A program made the translations under genes and the position numbers. Shown here piece after piece: positions 35,001 to 43,413 of a stretch of DNA of 64,000 nucleotides. Every line of letters begins with the position of its first letter. Positions within the stretch are counted from its first letter, which is position 1. The notes below the pieces were generated by a model that saw only the letters and a program-made list of their open reading frames with translations, did no database searches and was not told the origin of the DNA. The stretch is from JADLHS01 sp049840435 (GTDB taxonomy: Bacteria; Verrucomicrobiota; Verrucomicrobiia; Limisphaerales; JADLHS01), in assembly GCA_049840435.1 (NCBI GenBank), contig JASGKY010000042.1, positions 248,001 through 312,000 of the forward strand. Reading direction: 5' to 3'.

Positions 35001-36254
35001 GCTGCTAATATTGCCTGAAGTTACCAGCGCCAGCGTGCCTTGATTGACGGTGGTGTTGCCAGAATAGAAAGCGCCGCCGTCAATGGTCAGCTTGCCCGCG
35101 CCCTGTTTGGTGAGAGCGTAGGCACCATTGACTGAGCCGACCATCAACGTGTTGTTGGAAACCGTCGCCGTGGTATTCGCCGTCATCGTCACCGCGCCCG
35201 AACCCATGTTCAGGGTGCTCGAACCAAGGAAGGTGAAGCTGCTGCTCCACGTCTGGGAGTTACCCGTGGTCAACGTCACTGCCGAACCGCTGGTGTTGTC
35301 GAGCAAGGCCGGAGCGACCGCCCCCGCCCCCAGCGTGAAGAGCCCCGAGCCCAGCGCCGTGGCGCTGTTGATATTCAATTGCGAACCAGCCGTGAACGTC
35401 AGCATGGTCACGCCACCGGAGAGATTGGAGTTGTCCCCGGAGAGCGTCAGAATGCCGCCACCGCGTTTGGTCAAAGTAAATGCACCGCTGATAGGCGAGG
35501 CAACCACCATCGTGACACCGGTATAGCCGTAACTGATGTTGGCTGCGCCTTCGAGATAGATACCGCCGTTGGCAGCGTTGAAGGAGACGTTGCCGTTGGC
35601 CTGCAATGTCGAGCCCGCACCGAGAATGATCTGGTCGGGCGTCGGGGCGGCTGGATTTCCGAGCGCGCTGGTCGCATTGGTGAAAATCATGATTGAGTTG
35701 GGCACTGCAATGAATCGCCCTTTGAATCCAGAATTGTCACCACTGTAGGTGACCGCATAGATCGGTGAAGAACCCACCCGATTGGTCCAATTGCCTGCGC
35801 CACTGATATTCGCGCTGAACTGGAACGGACTCTGATCCGCCAGAATGGTCGAGTTCGCTGAGACTACCATGTTTCCCGCAAAAATGCCGAGATTGCCGGA
35901 AACGGCACCGCTCCGAATCAACCCACCGGCATTGGTAAAGTTATTGATCGTGTAGGTATTCACCGCCGCTGTTCCCTTGTGGATGATGCTGTAACCAGTG
36001 GTCGTGGGTGGTTGCAAGGTCAACGAATTACCGGCGAACACGTAGCTGTTGGCATCCGTCGGCGTCCGCAATCCGTACACTCCGGTGAAATAATTGTTGG
36101 CGGCGCTCGGAGCGGTAGCATCACTCCATTTTACTCCCGTAGTGAAAGATGATGTGTTGGCAGCGTCCGCACCGGTCAAGGTTACATCAGCCGCTTGGCT
36201 GGCCGTCAGGCCGGCCAGCAGCGCCATCAGGGTGGGCGTCAGAGTTTTAATCAT
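32091..36254 (-). CDS. Autotransporter-associated beta-strand repeat surface protein
   Basis: 1387 residues. Signal peptide MIKTLTPTLMALLAGLTASQA. Many autotransporter-associated beta-strand repeats (PATR, pfam12951-like) follow, for example ALTKQGAGKLTIDGGAFYSG, GTLQVGDSDGQGGG, LTLSAANTYTNTTTINGG and VLELTGSISSSNGVVLNGG, spread from about residue 190 to 1300 and predicted to form a long right-handed beta-helix. No translocating beta-barrel is present. The protein ends in the same tail as two other exported proteins (LNVSWPVSHLGWVLQTQTN ... VFFRLRYP). A giant surface or secreted adhesin-like fibre is the likely role. Confidence 0.92.
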   Translation of the reverse strand: MIKTLTPTLMALLAGLTASQAADVTLTGADAANTSSFTTGVKWSDATAPSAANNYFTGVYGLRTPTDANSYVFAGNSLTLQPPTTTGYSIIHKGTAAVNTYTINNFTNAGGLIRSGAVSGNLGIFAGNMVVSANSTILADQSPFQFSANISGAGNWTNRVGSSPIYAVTYSGDNSGFKGRFIAVPNSIMIFTNATSALGNPAAPTPDQIILGAGSTLQANGNVSFNAANGGIYLEGAANISYGYTGVTMVVASPISGAFTLTKRGGGILTLSGDNSNLSGGVTMLTFTAGSQLNINSATALGSGLFTLGAGAVAPALLDNTSGSAVTLTTGNSQTWSSSFTFLGSSTLNMGSGAVTMTANTTATVSNNTLMVGSVNGAYALTKQGAGKLTIDGGAFYSGNTTVNQGTLALVTSGNISSPTITVASNATLDVSAPGYSLAFGQTLLGSGTVVGNVTDGATTTVISPGVAGAGTLTFNGNLALTGGSTVNFDLTATPTVGSGVNDLIMVSGNLNIAGATTFNLIGSIGSGVTYTLLQYNSFSGSLANVTIPAGYTLTNNTAAKAVQLISAHIPVNLTWGGDGVANAWDIGVTANWKQSGTNQFFYGSDTVTFDNSGNNAVAINLATGVSPTATIVNAAQNYTLTGAGIVAGSLTKGGSGTLVLDNNNSYSGATVINGGTLQVGDSDGQGGGTTFGASGSLGTGPVTNNAVLAFHRSSDLTVAQPINGSGSISNLGAGGTVTLAGTVSGSTVTMAGLGALRLSGSNDYTGLTRISSGTLLAGSSNALGSTAAGTVVENGTLYFDPGQPLSVAGESLTLNNGALRRGGAQPLAWGTSITLAGSGTLSVDGGAGLNITNAAGVSGTDVNLTLAGGGGGSGTVAGPITLGNGLLMVSGGNWNVAATNFYTGKTLLNGGQLTIPGFLALGPTPVSATPDFITFNGGVLVLTNDQTFSGGLRGLTVGSAGTLYLNATNTVSIVNDLNGGGNFTKWGAGTLVLGGNNPFAGNVYFDGTSASANDGVTRIVSPTALANVPVNPGVASLYQGNNNTGWSTVELDSTAGAITLAQDWSMNCRNNDNPNIRNTVGNNTLSGTIHLNTGGNRVVFQSDAGLLTLSGTLQYDGSLLGGRTWTFTGAGNTLVSGQIVSAANNAPIGLNKNGTGKLTLSAANTYTNTTTINGGVLELTGSISSSNGVVLNGGALAGNGTINDNVTVSNSIGSGTIDAVTVNGNFTIAGNLAVDVNRAGSVSDHPIVSGTVSAVAGSVTVNKLGAALQVGDTFMLFSSPVSGAGALSINGAGANWINNLAVNGTIQVGSLIPTTPTTVTATVNGSNLNVSWPVSHLGWVLQTQTNSLAVGIATNWTDIPGTALVTSTNIAINPANPTVFFRLRYP

Positions 36255-36385
36255 ACTGGGGTGGTTTTGGGTTCAGCTCGGTTCAACTTTTTCGCCTTCC
36301 CGGCATTAGGCGACGAGGCCGCAGCGCAGCGGAGAGGGCTTATTACTTATAGCCGACGCTAGCACAGCCCTCCGCCCCCGCCTAC

Positions 36386-36399
36386 TACCCGGACGGGTA
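36386..36399. promoter_or_regulatory. Palindrome TACCCG-GA-CGGGTA between divergent genes
   Basis: The 14-base palindrome lies 57 bases upstream of the sensor-like gene start (36456) and 132 bases upstream of the beta-strand repeat gene start (36254). It shares the core TACCCG-NN-CGGGTA with 32026-32045. Confidence 0.55.
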
Positions 36400-36455
36400 A
36401 AAATGAGGGCGTGCACCCGACCCGGATTACCGACACATTAAACCCAGACTCGGCC

Positions 36456-37130
36456 ATGACCTTTGCACGCCTCCAACCGCTGCTTCTGTTACTCTTTGCC
36501 GGAATAATTTCTCCAGGCGCGGCCCAAGAAACTGCCCCGGCAGCGCCCCCGATCCTGACTAACGTCGCCCAAGTGCGCCAACTCACCTCCAAGGAAGCGG
36601 CGCGGGCGCTGCCAGTGAAATTGAAAGGTGTGATGCTCGCCGAATCTGACCCACGCACGCTGGCCATCATGATCGCGGACGAAACCGGTGGTCTGTATCT
36701 CCGGGCCAATACGGGTTTGTTCGGCCAGTTCCGCCGCGGTGATCTGCTGGAAGTTTCTGGGGTCAGCGACCCGGGCGAATTCGCCCCGATGGTCCGCGTT
36801 TCGCAAGCGCGCAAAATCGGCACGAGCACCAACCCAGCGCCACGCTCGGTCTCATATCATCAATTGCTCACCGGCGCGCTCGACGCTCAATGGGTCGAAC
36901 TGACCGGAGTCGTCCGCCGTTACATCCCCCCGGAAACCAACTCGACCATCTGGCGCATCCTTGTCGCGGCGGATGGCGGAGTGGTGTCCGTGCGGGGCAC
37001 GATGCCTCACGATCCTAAATTAAAAGAGGACGCCGAAGTGTGCGTGCAAGCCATCTGTCTGTATCAATTCAACAAAAAGCGTCAGGTGCTCACGCCGATC
37101 CTACAGTTGCCCTCAAACCAATCCGTGGTG
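36456..37130 (+). CDS. N-terminal part of an exported OB-fold/sensor-like protein, truncated at the junction
   Basis: From ATG 36456: signal peptide (LQPLLLLLFAGIISPGAAQ), then TNVAQVRQLTSKEAARALPV and VKLKGVMLAESDP, and two OB-like beta domains (GQFRRGDLLEVSGVSDPGEF and LDAQWVELTGVVRRYIPP). In Verrucomicrobiota such segments usually form the periplasmic N-terminus of large hybrid histidine kinases. After about residue 225 (QLPSNQSVVL) the sequence changes into unrelated protein, so the rest of the gene is missing. The open frame itself runs on to 37307 by chance. Confidence 0.75.
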
Positions 37131-37150
37131 CTGTGGGCGGATGACAACGA
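37120..37150. other. Junction between verrucomicrobial and myxococcal sequence
   Basis: Upstream protein sequence ends in a verrucomicrobial sensor-like protein; downstream sequence begins within a hydrolase tail (DDNDHWSWRLAARVMGCF) followed only by myxococcal-type genes. Base composition and gene content change at the same place. No integrase, repeat or attachment site is seen. Confidence 0.75.
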
Positions 37151-37371
37151 CCACTGGTCGTGGCGCCTGGCCGCACGCGTCATGGGCTGCTTCAGGCGCG
37201 TGCGTGTGCCACCCGATGTCAAGGTAGCGGACAAGGCGGACAGCGTCACACTCGCTGCAAGCCCTCACCGCCCTGCCGATCAAAAGGATGATTATCGCGC
37301 ATGGTGACGTCATCACGGAAGCGCCGCTGGCCCAGCTGGTCGCGGCCTGGCGCCGCGTCGGGGTGCAGTAG
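37141..37371 (+). pseudogene. C-terminal fragment of a DUF4336/metallo-beta-lactamase-fold-like protein (frameshifted)
   Basis: HWSWRLAARVMGCFRRVRVP continues to about 37,240; after a one-base shift the next frame reads SLQALTALPIKRMIIAHGD, VITEAPLAQLVAAWRRVGVQ and a stop at 37369-37371. The I-x-R-x-I-I-A-H-G-D ending is characteristic of DUF4336-type proteins. The N-terminal two thirds are absent because of the junction. Confidence 0.65.
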
Positions 37372-37373
37372 CG

Positions 37374-37892
37374 TTATTCCACCGACATGCCCATGATCGG
37401 CAGCAGCTGCGCCGAAAGCCCATACAGCATGGAGATCGTATTGCTGTTCGACTTCGAGTCCCAGTTGTTGAGCACCGCGACCGCCTTACCGCCCGCGCAC
37501 CGCGCCACCGCCGCCTGGCCACGATCCGTAAGCTTACAGCCCGCCAGGGTCAGACTCCGCTCGACCTCTTTGTGTTGCACCGACGCGGTCTCGCTAGGGA
37601 GTCCGCTGTCGATGCGCAGCCCGATGGCGAACACCTTGCCCGCTTCGACGTAGACCTGATTCTCGCTGGGCACGCAGCGCAGCGTGGTGTAGCTGCGCTT
37701 GTGATCCGGCGAGGTGCCGGGCAGCTCCTGCCACTTTTCGGGACAGGCCAGCTTCTTCTGTGCCGCCGCGGGGTCGCCGCCAAGCAGGCTCTCGTACTGT
37801 TTTACGTAGTCGAGCTCTGGTGAGGCAGCCTGCGCCGCGCGAGCGGTCAGGATCGCAAACAGCTCGACGGTACCAAGCCTTGTCATCTTCAC
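37374..37892 (-). CDS. Exported protein of unknown function
   Basis: 172 residues with a short signal-like N-terminus (TRLGTVELFAILTARAAQAA). The rest (ELDYVKQYESLLGGDPAAAQ, KKLACPEKWQELPGT, ERSLTLAGCKLTDRGQAAVA) has four cysteines that could form two disulfides. Ends three bases from the stop of the convergent hydrolase fragment. No family recognised. Confidence 0.65.
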   Translation of the reverse strand: MKMTRLGTVELFAILTARAAQAASPELDYVKQYESLLGGDPAAAQKKLACPEKWQELPGTSPDHKRSYTTLRCVPSENQVYVEAGKVFAIGLRIDSGLPSETASVQHKEVERSLTLAGCKLTDRGQAAVARCAGGKAVAVLNNWDSKSNSNTISMLYGLSAQLLPIMGMSVE

Positions 37893-38029
37893 AACGGAAC
37901 CTCCGGCGCAGTACCTTATCGCGCGCTATCCGGCACGTCAACGACGTGCCGCGCGCGCAAAAAAATGCCCCCCAGGTGCTGCGTAGCGCTGGCGGTGCAT
38001 GTAAGACGTAGTTGTGATATTCCTTCGTC

Positions 38030-38917
38030 ATGTACCGTTACTCACGTCGTGTGATTCGTATCAGCTTGGGACTGACGGCGCTGGTGTTTGCCGGGATGGA
38101 CGCCGCGAGTCCCGCGGCAGAGGCCTGCAGTTGCGACGCGCGCCGGCAGGTGCGTTTTCTTCATGAAGGGACCCAGGCGCTGCCGCGCAACCCGCAGCTG
38201 CGGTTTCGCATGGGGCGTGATGGCGTCGCGGTGCCGTGGAGTATGCCCGGCCAGCCGCTGCCGCAGCCCGACGCGCTGCGCTTTGTGCTGATCGACAAAC
38301 AGTCCGGCAGTGAGGTTGCGGTGACGGATCGCCGCGTCGCCGCCGGCTGGGGACTCATGGCGCTGGTAGCACCCAAGGTGCCGCTGCGCGCCGCGGCGCA
38401 GTACGAAGTCGTGGTCACGCAGGACAAGCAGCGCGCGAAGCTGGGCGAGTTTACGACCAGCGCCGTTGAGGATCACAGCGCGCCGGTGCTCGATGGCGTG
38501 GCGAGCAGCACCTATACACCGCCCGAGGTCAAGCCGCCCGATCCCGCGCTGTGTTACAGCGGACGATAACACGTCGAGCTGAAGCTGACGCCACCGCGCG
38601 ATGATCAGGCAGCCAGCGTGCTGTACCTCATGTGGCTCAGCAAAGACAGCAAGTCCCGCGTCGATTTTAGTGCGCCGCCGGATCACGCCCAGCTCTTACC
38701 GCCCGGCACGCGGACCTTACAGGTTGGCAGCAGCTCCAAGTGTAATGCCGAGGGGCTGGCGTGGGCCGCGCGTCCGTGGCAGAGCGAGCTGCAGGTGGGC
38801 ATCGTGGCCTATGACGAAGCCGGCAACGCCAGCCCGCCGGTGCAGCAGGTCATTCCGCTCGGCTCCACGGCAAAATGGGAACCGGCAGCGCCCGTAGCCG
38901 GTACGCCGAGTCACTGA
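38030..38917 (+). CDS. Exported protein with Ig-like domains (frameshifted)
   Basis: ATG 38030 begins a signal peptide (VIRISLGLTALVFAGMDAAS) with an AEACSCDA processing region. The first frame (to 38569) has a beta-rich domain (LPRNPQLRFRMGRDG ... AAAQYEVVVTQDKQRAKLGE). Around 38,566 a frameshift is needed to continue HVELKLTPPRDDQAASVLYL ... QVGIVAYDEAGNASPPVQQV and the stop at 38917. The product of about 295 residues looks like a myxobacterial envelope protein of unknown role. Confidence 0.65.
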
Positions 38918-38965
38918 TCCGCATCCCTCTGCCCGGCCCATCGGCGCCGATGGTATTCTCACCGC

Positions 38966-39454
38966 ATGAGAGCTGCGCGCTGGCTGGCTGGTCTTGCGTG
39001 GGGGATGGTGGCAGCAGGAGACACGTACGCCGCGCCGGTCGGCCCAGCGACTCGAAGCCTGCGCCGGGCTGCCGGCGCGCAGCCGCCTGGCGCACTCTGA
39101 AGCGGTCGGCGAAGATGCGGTGTACGCAGTGGCCCAATCGGGCGAACGTTATCTCGTTTTCCCGCAGCACGAGGGCAGCTGTGAGGTGTACACGCTTGGT
39201 CGCCGAGAGGTGCGGGTCACAGGTGTTTTCGGCAGCGCCACGCAGGCCCTGGCACTGCGCGCAGACCACTGCGGTGGCGGAAGCTGCGCCGTCGCCGGGT
39301 CGCCGATCCCGCGACGGGTACACTCCACGACGGCAAAGGCACGGTGCCCGCACGCCAGCTGGGCTACGATGCGCAGCGGCACCAGTTCACTCCCACCGGG
39401 GCAGCGGATGTCGTGATCAACGTCGATGCGCAGGCCAGCTGCATTCGCCGCTGA
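38966..39454 (+). CDS. Small exported protein, unknown (two frameshifts)
   Basis: From ATG 38966: MRAARWLAGLAWGMVAAGDT, a signal peptide. Coding character then moves to a second frame (RLAHSEAVGEDAVYAVAQSG, ERYLVFPQHEGSCEVYTLGR) near 39,040. It moves to a third near 39,310 (TLHDGKGTVPARQLGYDAQR ... VINVDAQASCIRR). The three pieces together give about 160 residues that read like one protein. Family not recognised. Confidence 0.5.
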
Positions 39455-39619
39455 GTAAACGGCAGCGCTGCATCTTTTCGTCAGCGTCATCTCCTCTGTG
39501 CGTTGCCCAGCGACTCTTGCGCGCATGAATGGGGTGACGCACTACCGCGCCTTTTTGTTCTCTGATGAAGAATCGATGAAGCGGCGCTCGTGTAGATAGC
39601 GGCGGGTTATTCTGGTCAC

Positions 39620-39742
39620 GTGAACACTCGCTTGCGCCCCCAAAGTGAAGACCTCGCCCGTGAAGCCGCCGCGCACCGTCTGGTAGATCGTCTACGCCGG
39701 CTCTCGCGTCCGCGCGGCATGAATCGTGAAGTAGAGTGCTGA
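39620..39742 (+). CDS. Possible short leader peptide before the response regulator
   Basis: A 40-codon frame from GTG 39620, Arg- and Glu-rich (REAAAHRLVDRLRRLSRPRG), stopping two bases before the regulator's ATG. It may be a small helical protein translationally coupled to the regulator, or chance. No ribosome-binding site is evident. Confidence 0.25.
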   Translation: MNTRLRPQSEDLAREAAAHRLVDRLRRLSRPRGMNREVEC

Positions 39743-39744
39743 CC

Positions 39745-40460
39745 ATGCGACTGCTTCTGATTGAGGACGATCATCGCCTCGTACGCTCGCTGACCGCCGG
39801 GCTCGAAGAGGAGGGTTTTGCCGTGGATGTCGAGGGGGACGGACCGGCGGGGCTCGACGCGCTGCGGACGCGTAGCTACGACGCCTGCGTGCTGGACGTC
39901 AACCTGCCCACCCCACAGTGTGATGGGTTCGTGGTGCTGCACGCGGCGCGCGCGGCGGGCTGCTTGACGCCCATCCTGCTCCTCACGGCTCGTGATGCCG
40001 TGGCCGACCGCGTCCGCGGTCTGAACGGGGCGCCGATGACTATCTGGTAAAGCCGTTCGCATTTGCCGAGCTTTTGGCGCGCCTGCGCGCTTTGTTTCGG
40101 CGCGGCACCCCGCAGCGCGGCGCCCTCCTGACGCTGGGTGAGCTCACGCTGGATCCGGTGAATCGGGAAGTCCGCGCGGGTCCGCAGCGCATCGACGTGA
40201 CCCAGAAGCAGCTGGCCCTGCTGGAATATCTGCTGCTGCACTGCGGTGAGATCGTGACGCGTTCCATGCTGCTGTCGGCGGTCTGGGGGTATTCCTTCGA
40301 CCCCGGCACGAACCTCATCGATGTCCACATCGCGCAGCTGCGCCGCCGCATCGAGCAGAGCGGCCACCGCTGCCCCATCGAGACGGTGCGCGGCGTGGGT
40401 TACCGCATTGGACCGGCGCCGACCCGTGCTGCAACCACCAGCGCGGGCAGTGAGCAGTAA
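39745..40460 (+). CDS. OmpR/PhoB-family response regulator (frameshifted)
   Basis: ATG 39745. Receiver domain: LLLIEDDHRLV (acidic pocket), phosphoacceptor Asp in CVLDVNLPTPQCDG, LLLTARD with the conserved Thr, then, after a frameshift near 40,025-40,035, DDYLVKPFAFAELLARLRAL with the conserved Lys. The DNA-binding winged helix follows: LTLDPVNREVRAGP ... LTQKQ-type VTQKQLALLEYLLLHCGE and RRIEQSGHRCPIETVRGVGY. Two bases before the histidine kinase ATG, so they form a two-component operon. Confidence 0.87.
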
Positions 40461-40462
40461 GC

Positions 40463-41596
40463 ATGCGGTCGGGAATCTTTTTTGCGCTGCGGGCGCTGCG
40501 GGTCCGGCTCGGGCTGTTTTTCGCTGCGGTGCTCACCGCGGCGCTGCTCGTGTTTGGCGTCACGGTCTACCTCGCCGCCGTCGCCACCGAAGCCGCCGAG
40601 GTCGAGCCCGAGCCGGAAAAAGAGCGTGAGCTGGCCGCCGTACGGCGCCTGCTGACCTGTGCGCTGCTCGCCGGCATCCCCGTGGCCATCGTCGCTGCGG
40701 TCAGCGGTGCGCACCTGATCAGCCGCCACGCCATCGTCTCGGTGGGTCGCATCGTGCGCACTGCCAATACGCTGACGCTGGAAAACCTCGACGCGCGAAT
40801 TCCCAGCGACCCCAGCGCGGGGCGCGAGCTCGAGGAGCTGGTCGCCGCCCTCAACGCCATGCTCGACCGCATCGATCTGGGGCGCCGCCAGCTTGCGCCG
40901 CTTCACCGCGGATGCCGCGCACGAGCTGCGCACGCCCCTGGCCGTCCTATCGAGCGACATCGAGGTCTGTCTGCATCGACCGCGCGATGCCCAGACATTG
41001 CTGCACACCCTGGGCGTAACGCTGGAAGGACTCGGACGCCTCAGCCGCCTGGCGGATCTGCTGCTGACCCTCGCGCGCTCTGATGCCGATGAGCTGCCGC
41101 TGGCCCCGACCCGCGTCGCGCTGGTCACCCTGCTGGCGCAGATCGCGGCGCCCTTCGAAGAAGTCGCGGCGGAGCGCGGCGTCCAGCTCTACATCAAACC
41201 GCCCGAGTCGTCCGGCGCGTCGCTCGTACTACACACCGATCCGCTGCTACTGGGTCGCGCGCTCGCCAACCTGATCGACAACGCGTGTAAGTTCTGTCCC
41301 GGCGGTGGCACCGTCACCGTAGCGCTGCGCGTAGGCCAAAGCGCCATCGAGATCAGCGTTTCTGACAGCGGCCCGGGAATCAGCGCAGAGGATCTCGGCG
41401 CGGGTCTGCCGACCGCTTCTATCGTGGCCCCCGCCATCGTGGCAGCACCGACGGCTTTGGCCTGGGCCTGGCGCTGACGCGCGAGTTCATGCGGGTCCTG
41501 GGGGGTCACCTCACACTACGACCCGTGGCCCCTTGTGGTACCGCGGCAGTGCTTACGCTGCCGACCGCTGCACCTGTAGCAAACCCCATGGCGTGA
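40463..41596 (+). CDS. Two-component sensor histidine kinase (frameshifted)
   Basis: Partner of the upstream regulator. Two membrane helices (LRVRLGLFFAAVLTAALLVF and LLTCALLAGIPVAIVAAVS) enclose only about 40 periplasmic residues, so it may sense the membrane or a small ligand. A HAMP-like linker follows. After a frameshift near 40,895 come the H-box RFTADAAHELRTPLAVLSSD, the N-box NLIDNACKFCPGGGTV and the G-box SDSGPGIS. A second shift near 41,400 is needed to reach DGFGLGLALTREFMRVLGGH and the stop at 41594-41596. Confidence 0.85.
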
Positions 41597-43356
41597 CTAC
41601 ACCTCTTCGTGACCGCCGCCGATACGAAACACCTGGTACGGCTGCGACAGGTGAAGCGCCGCGCCGGTCCGCCTGTACCTTCGCGGTAATCGCGGACAAA
41701 GGATCCCAAAGATACTCGTGTGGGGCGCGGCGCGCGGTTGGGGTCTGGCGGCGCAAAAAGTCGGTACTCGCGGGATACCAGTCGGCACCGCCCTCGGAGT
41801 ACAGCACCAGCAGGCGGGTTCCGCTGTCACGACACAGCGCGGCTAAAAAATTGCCATCGTTGCAGCAGTTCTCGGTGGGCAGCGACCAGCGCTCGACCGG
41901 CTGGAACAGGAACTCGAAGGTATGTTCGATCATGAGTTCCTTTTCTCTGACGCCGCGTCGCAAAGATCGGCGAGAGCGGTCCGTGGTGCATGACCAGCTG
42001 CCGCGCCTCTCCCGTAGTGACCAGAGAGCGCCCCACACTGTCCGTCCCGCTGTCCACGTGCACCAGCGCCGCCCGCCCGTCCTGACAGAGGAGATAACAG
42101 TTTCCGCCATAGCCCAGACCCACCGGATCTTCGCCATAAAACGGCGCCGCAACGACCACCCCGGTGGCTCCGAAGCGCAGCTGTTCGCCGTGGCCCAAAG
42201 GAATCACGCGCTGAAAGCCGAGGTAGCGCAAAAGCAGGTCGGTGCGCGGCGTCAGCGTCAGGCCCTCGGGCTGGCGTGGGATGTGCACCGGCACCTCTTT
42301 GTCCAGCTTCAGCAGGGTTTCGAGGTGGACGTGATCCCAGTGGTGGTGGGTGATCAGGATGCCGGCCAGCGGTGGTAACGCGGCCGGCGCCGGCGGCGGC
42401 AGCACGTCGCTGCGACTGGCCGGCGGCAGCCACGGATCGATAAGCAGGAAGTGATCGTCCAGGTTGGCCAGCAGCGTCGCGTGCCCAAGATGCATCACCG
42501 TGCCGCGCGGCGGGGCCAGCCGCTTGGTGGGGGCAGCCCCCAGCTCCAGCGCCCCACTGCCGGCCAGTCCCGCCACGAGGCGCGTCAAGGCTGGTGCCGC
42601 GGCATTTCTCCGCAGCGCCTCACCCCGGATCCCGGCAGCGAGCTGCCCAATCAGCCGGGCGTGCTCCGCCAGCGTCTCGCCCCAGGGGGCGCTGGCGGGC
42701 ACCTGGGCCACAAACGGCCAGAGGTCGCAGGGGTTACGATCGGGCAAAAAAACGCAGCATCTCGATCGGGAAGTGGATCTGGCTATCTTGCAGCGGACCT
42801 TTGGGCACGAGCTGGAACCGGTGCGCCACCGTGAAGCACTGCGGCAGCAGCGTATCGTCCTGCCATAGCTCGGTGGCCAGGTCGGCAAGCAGGGTCGTGG
42901 TTGCCGCGGCATCGATGCCCTGCCCGCGGCTCAGCGCGGCGCTACAGATTCGCGCAAAGGCATTACGCAGTGTACCCGACAAGCGCTGCAAGCCATGCAG
43001 CAGCGGCGCCGGCATGAAGAGGCTGATGGGCAGCGAGCTTTGCGGACGACCGCCCTGCCCCCGACCTGCTGCGACGCAGGCGCCGCATCGATCGCGACGC
43101 GCTGGCCCAGCGTATAGTGCGCCGCCGGATCCAGCGCAAACACCGCACTGGGAATCAGCACGCCATGCTGCTCAAGCGCCGACAGCGCCGCGGCGCCAGG
43201 ATTTTTTCCCGCCGAGCAGCGCCAGGAGGGCGGAAAGAGGGCGCGCGGCAGCTCACGTGTCGCCGCCCCTTCTGCAAGCGAGACTCGTGGTGTGGACCTG
43301 CCGTGGTGATCAACGAACTCGATACGCAGCCCGCTACTCAGAGTATAGGAAGACAT
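41597..43356 (-). CDS. Metallo-beta-lactamase-fold hydrolase with N-terminal extension (four frameshifts)
   Basis: Reconstructed across four frames from ATG 43356 to stop 41597, about 580 residues. The N-terminal 200 residues (SSYTLSSGLRIEFVDHHGRS, ALSALEQHGVLIP, PISLFMPAPLLHGLQRLSGT) are a helical extension of unknown type. The lactamase fold follows: MHLGHATLLANLDDHFLLID, then the zinc motif ITHHHWDHVHLETLLKLD, LVHVDSGTD and MHHGPLSP. Frameshifts are inferred near 43,045, 42,748 (in a run of seven A/T), 41,945 and 41,665. Relatives include UlaG- and NAPE-PLD-like hydrolases; the substrate is unknown. The last gene part abuts the convergent kinase. Confidence 0.7.
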
Positions 43357-43413
43357 CCGCCGTCATCATATCACGACACGGCGCGTCCCCCTCCCCGAAC
43401 CAGGTGCAGCGAA

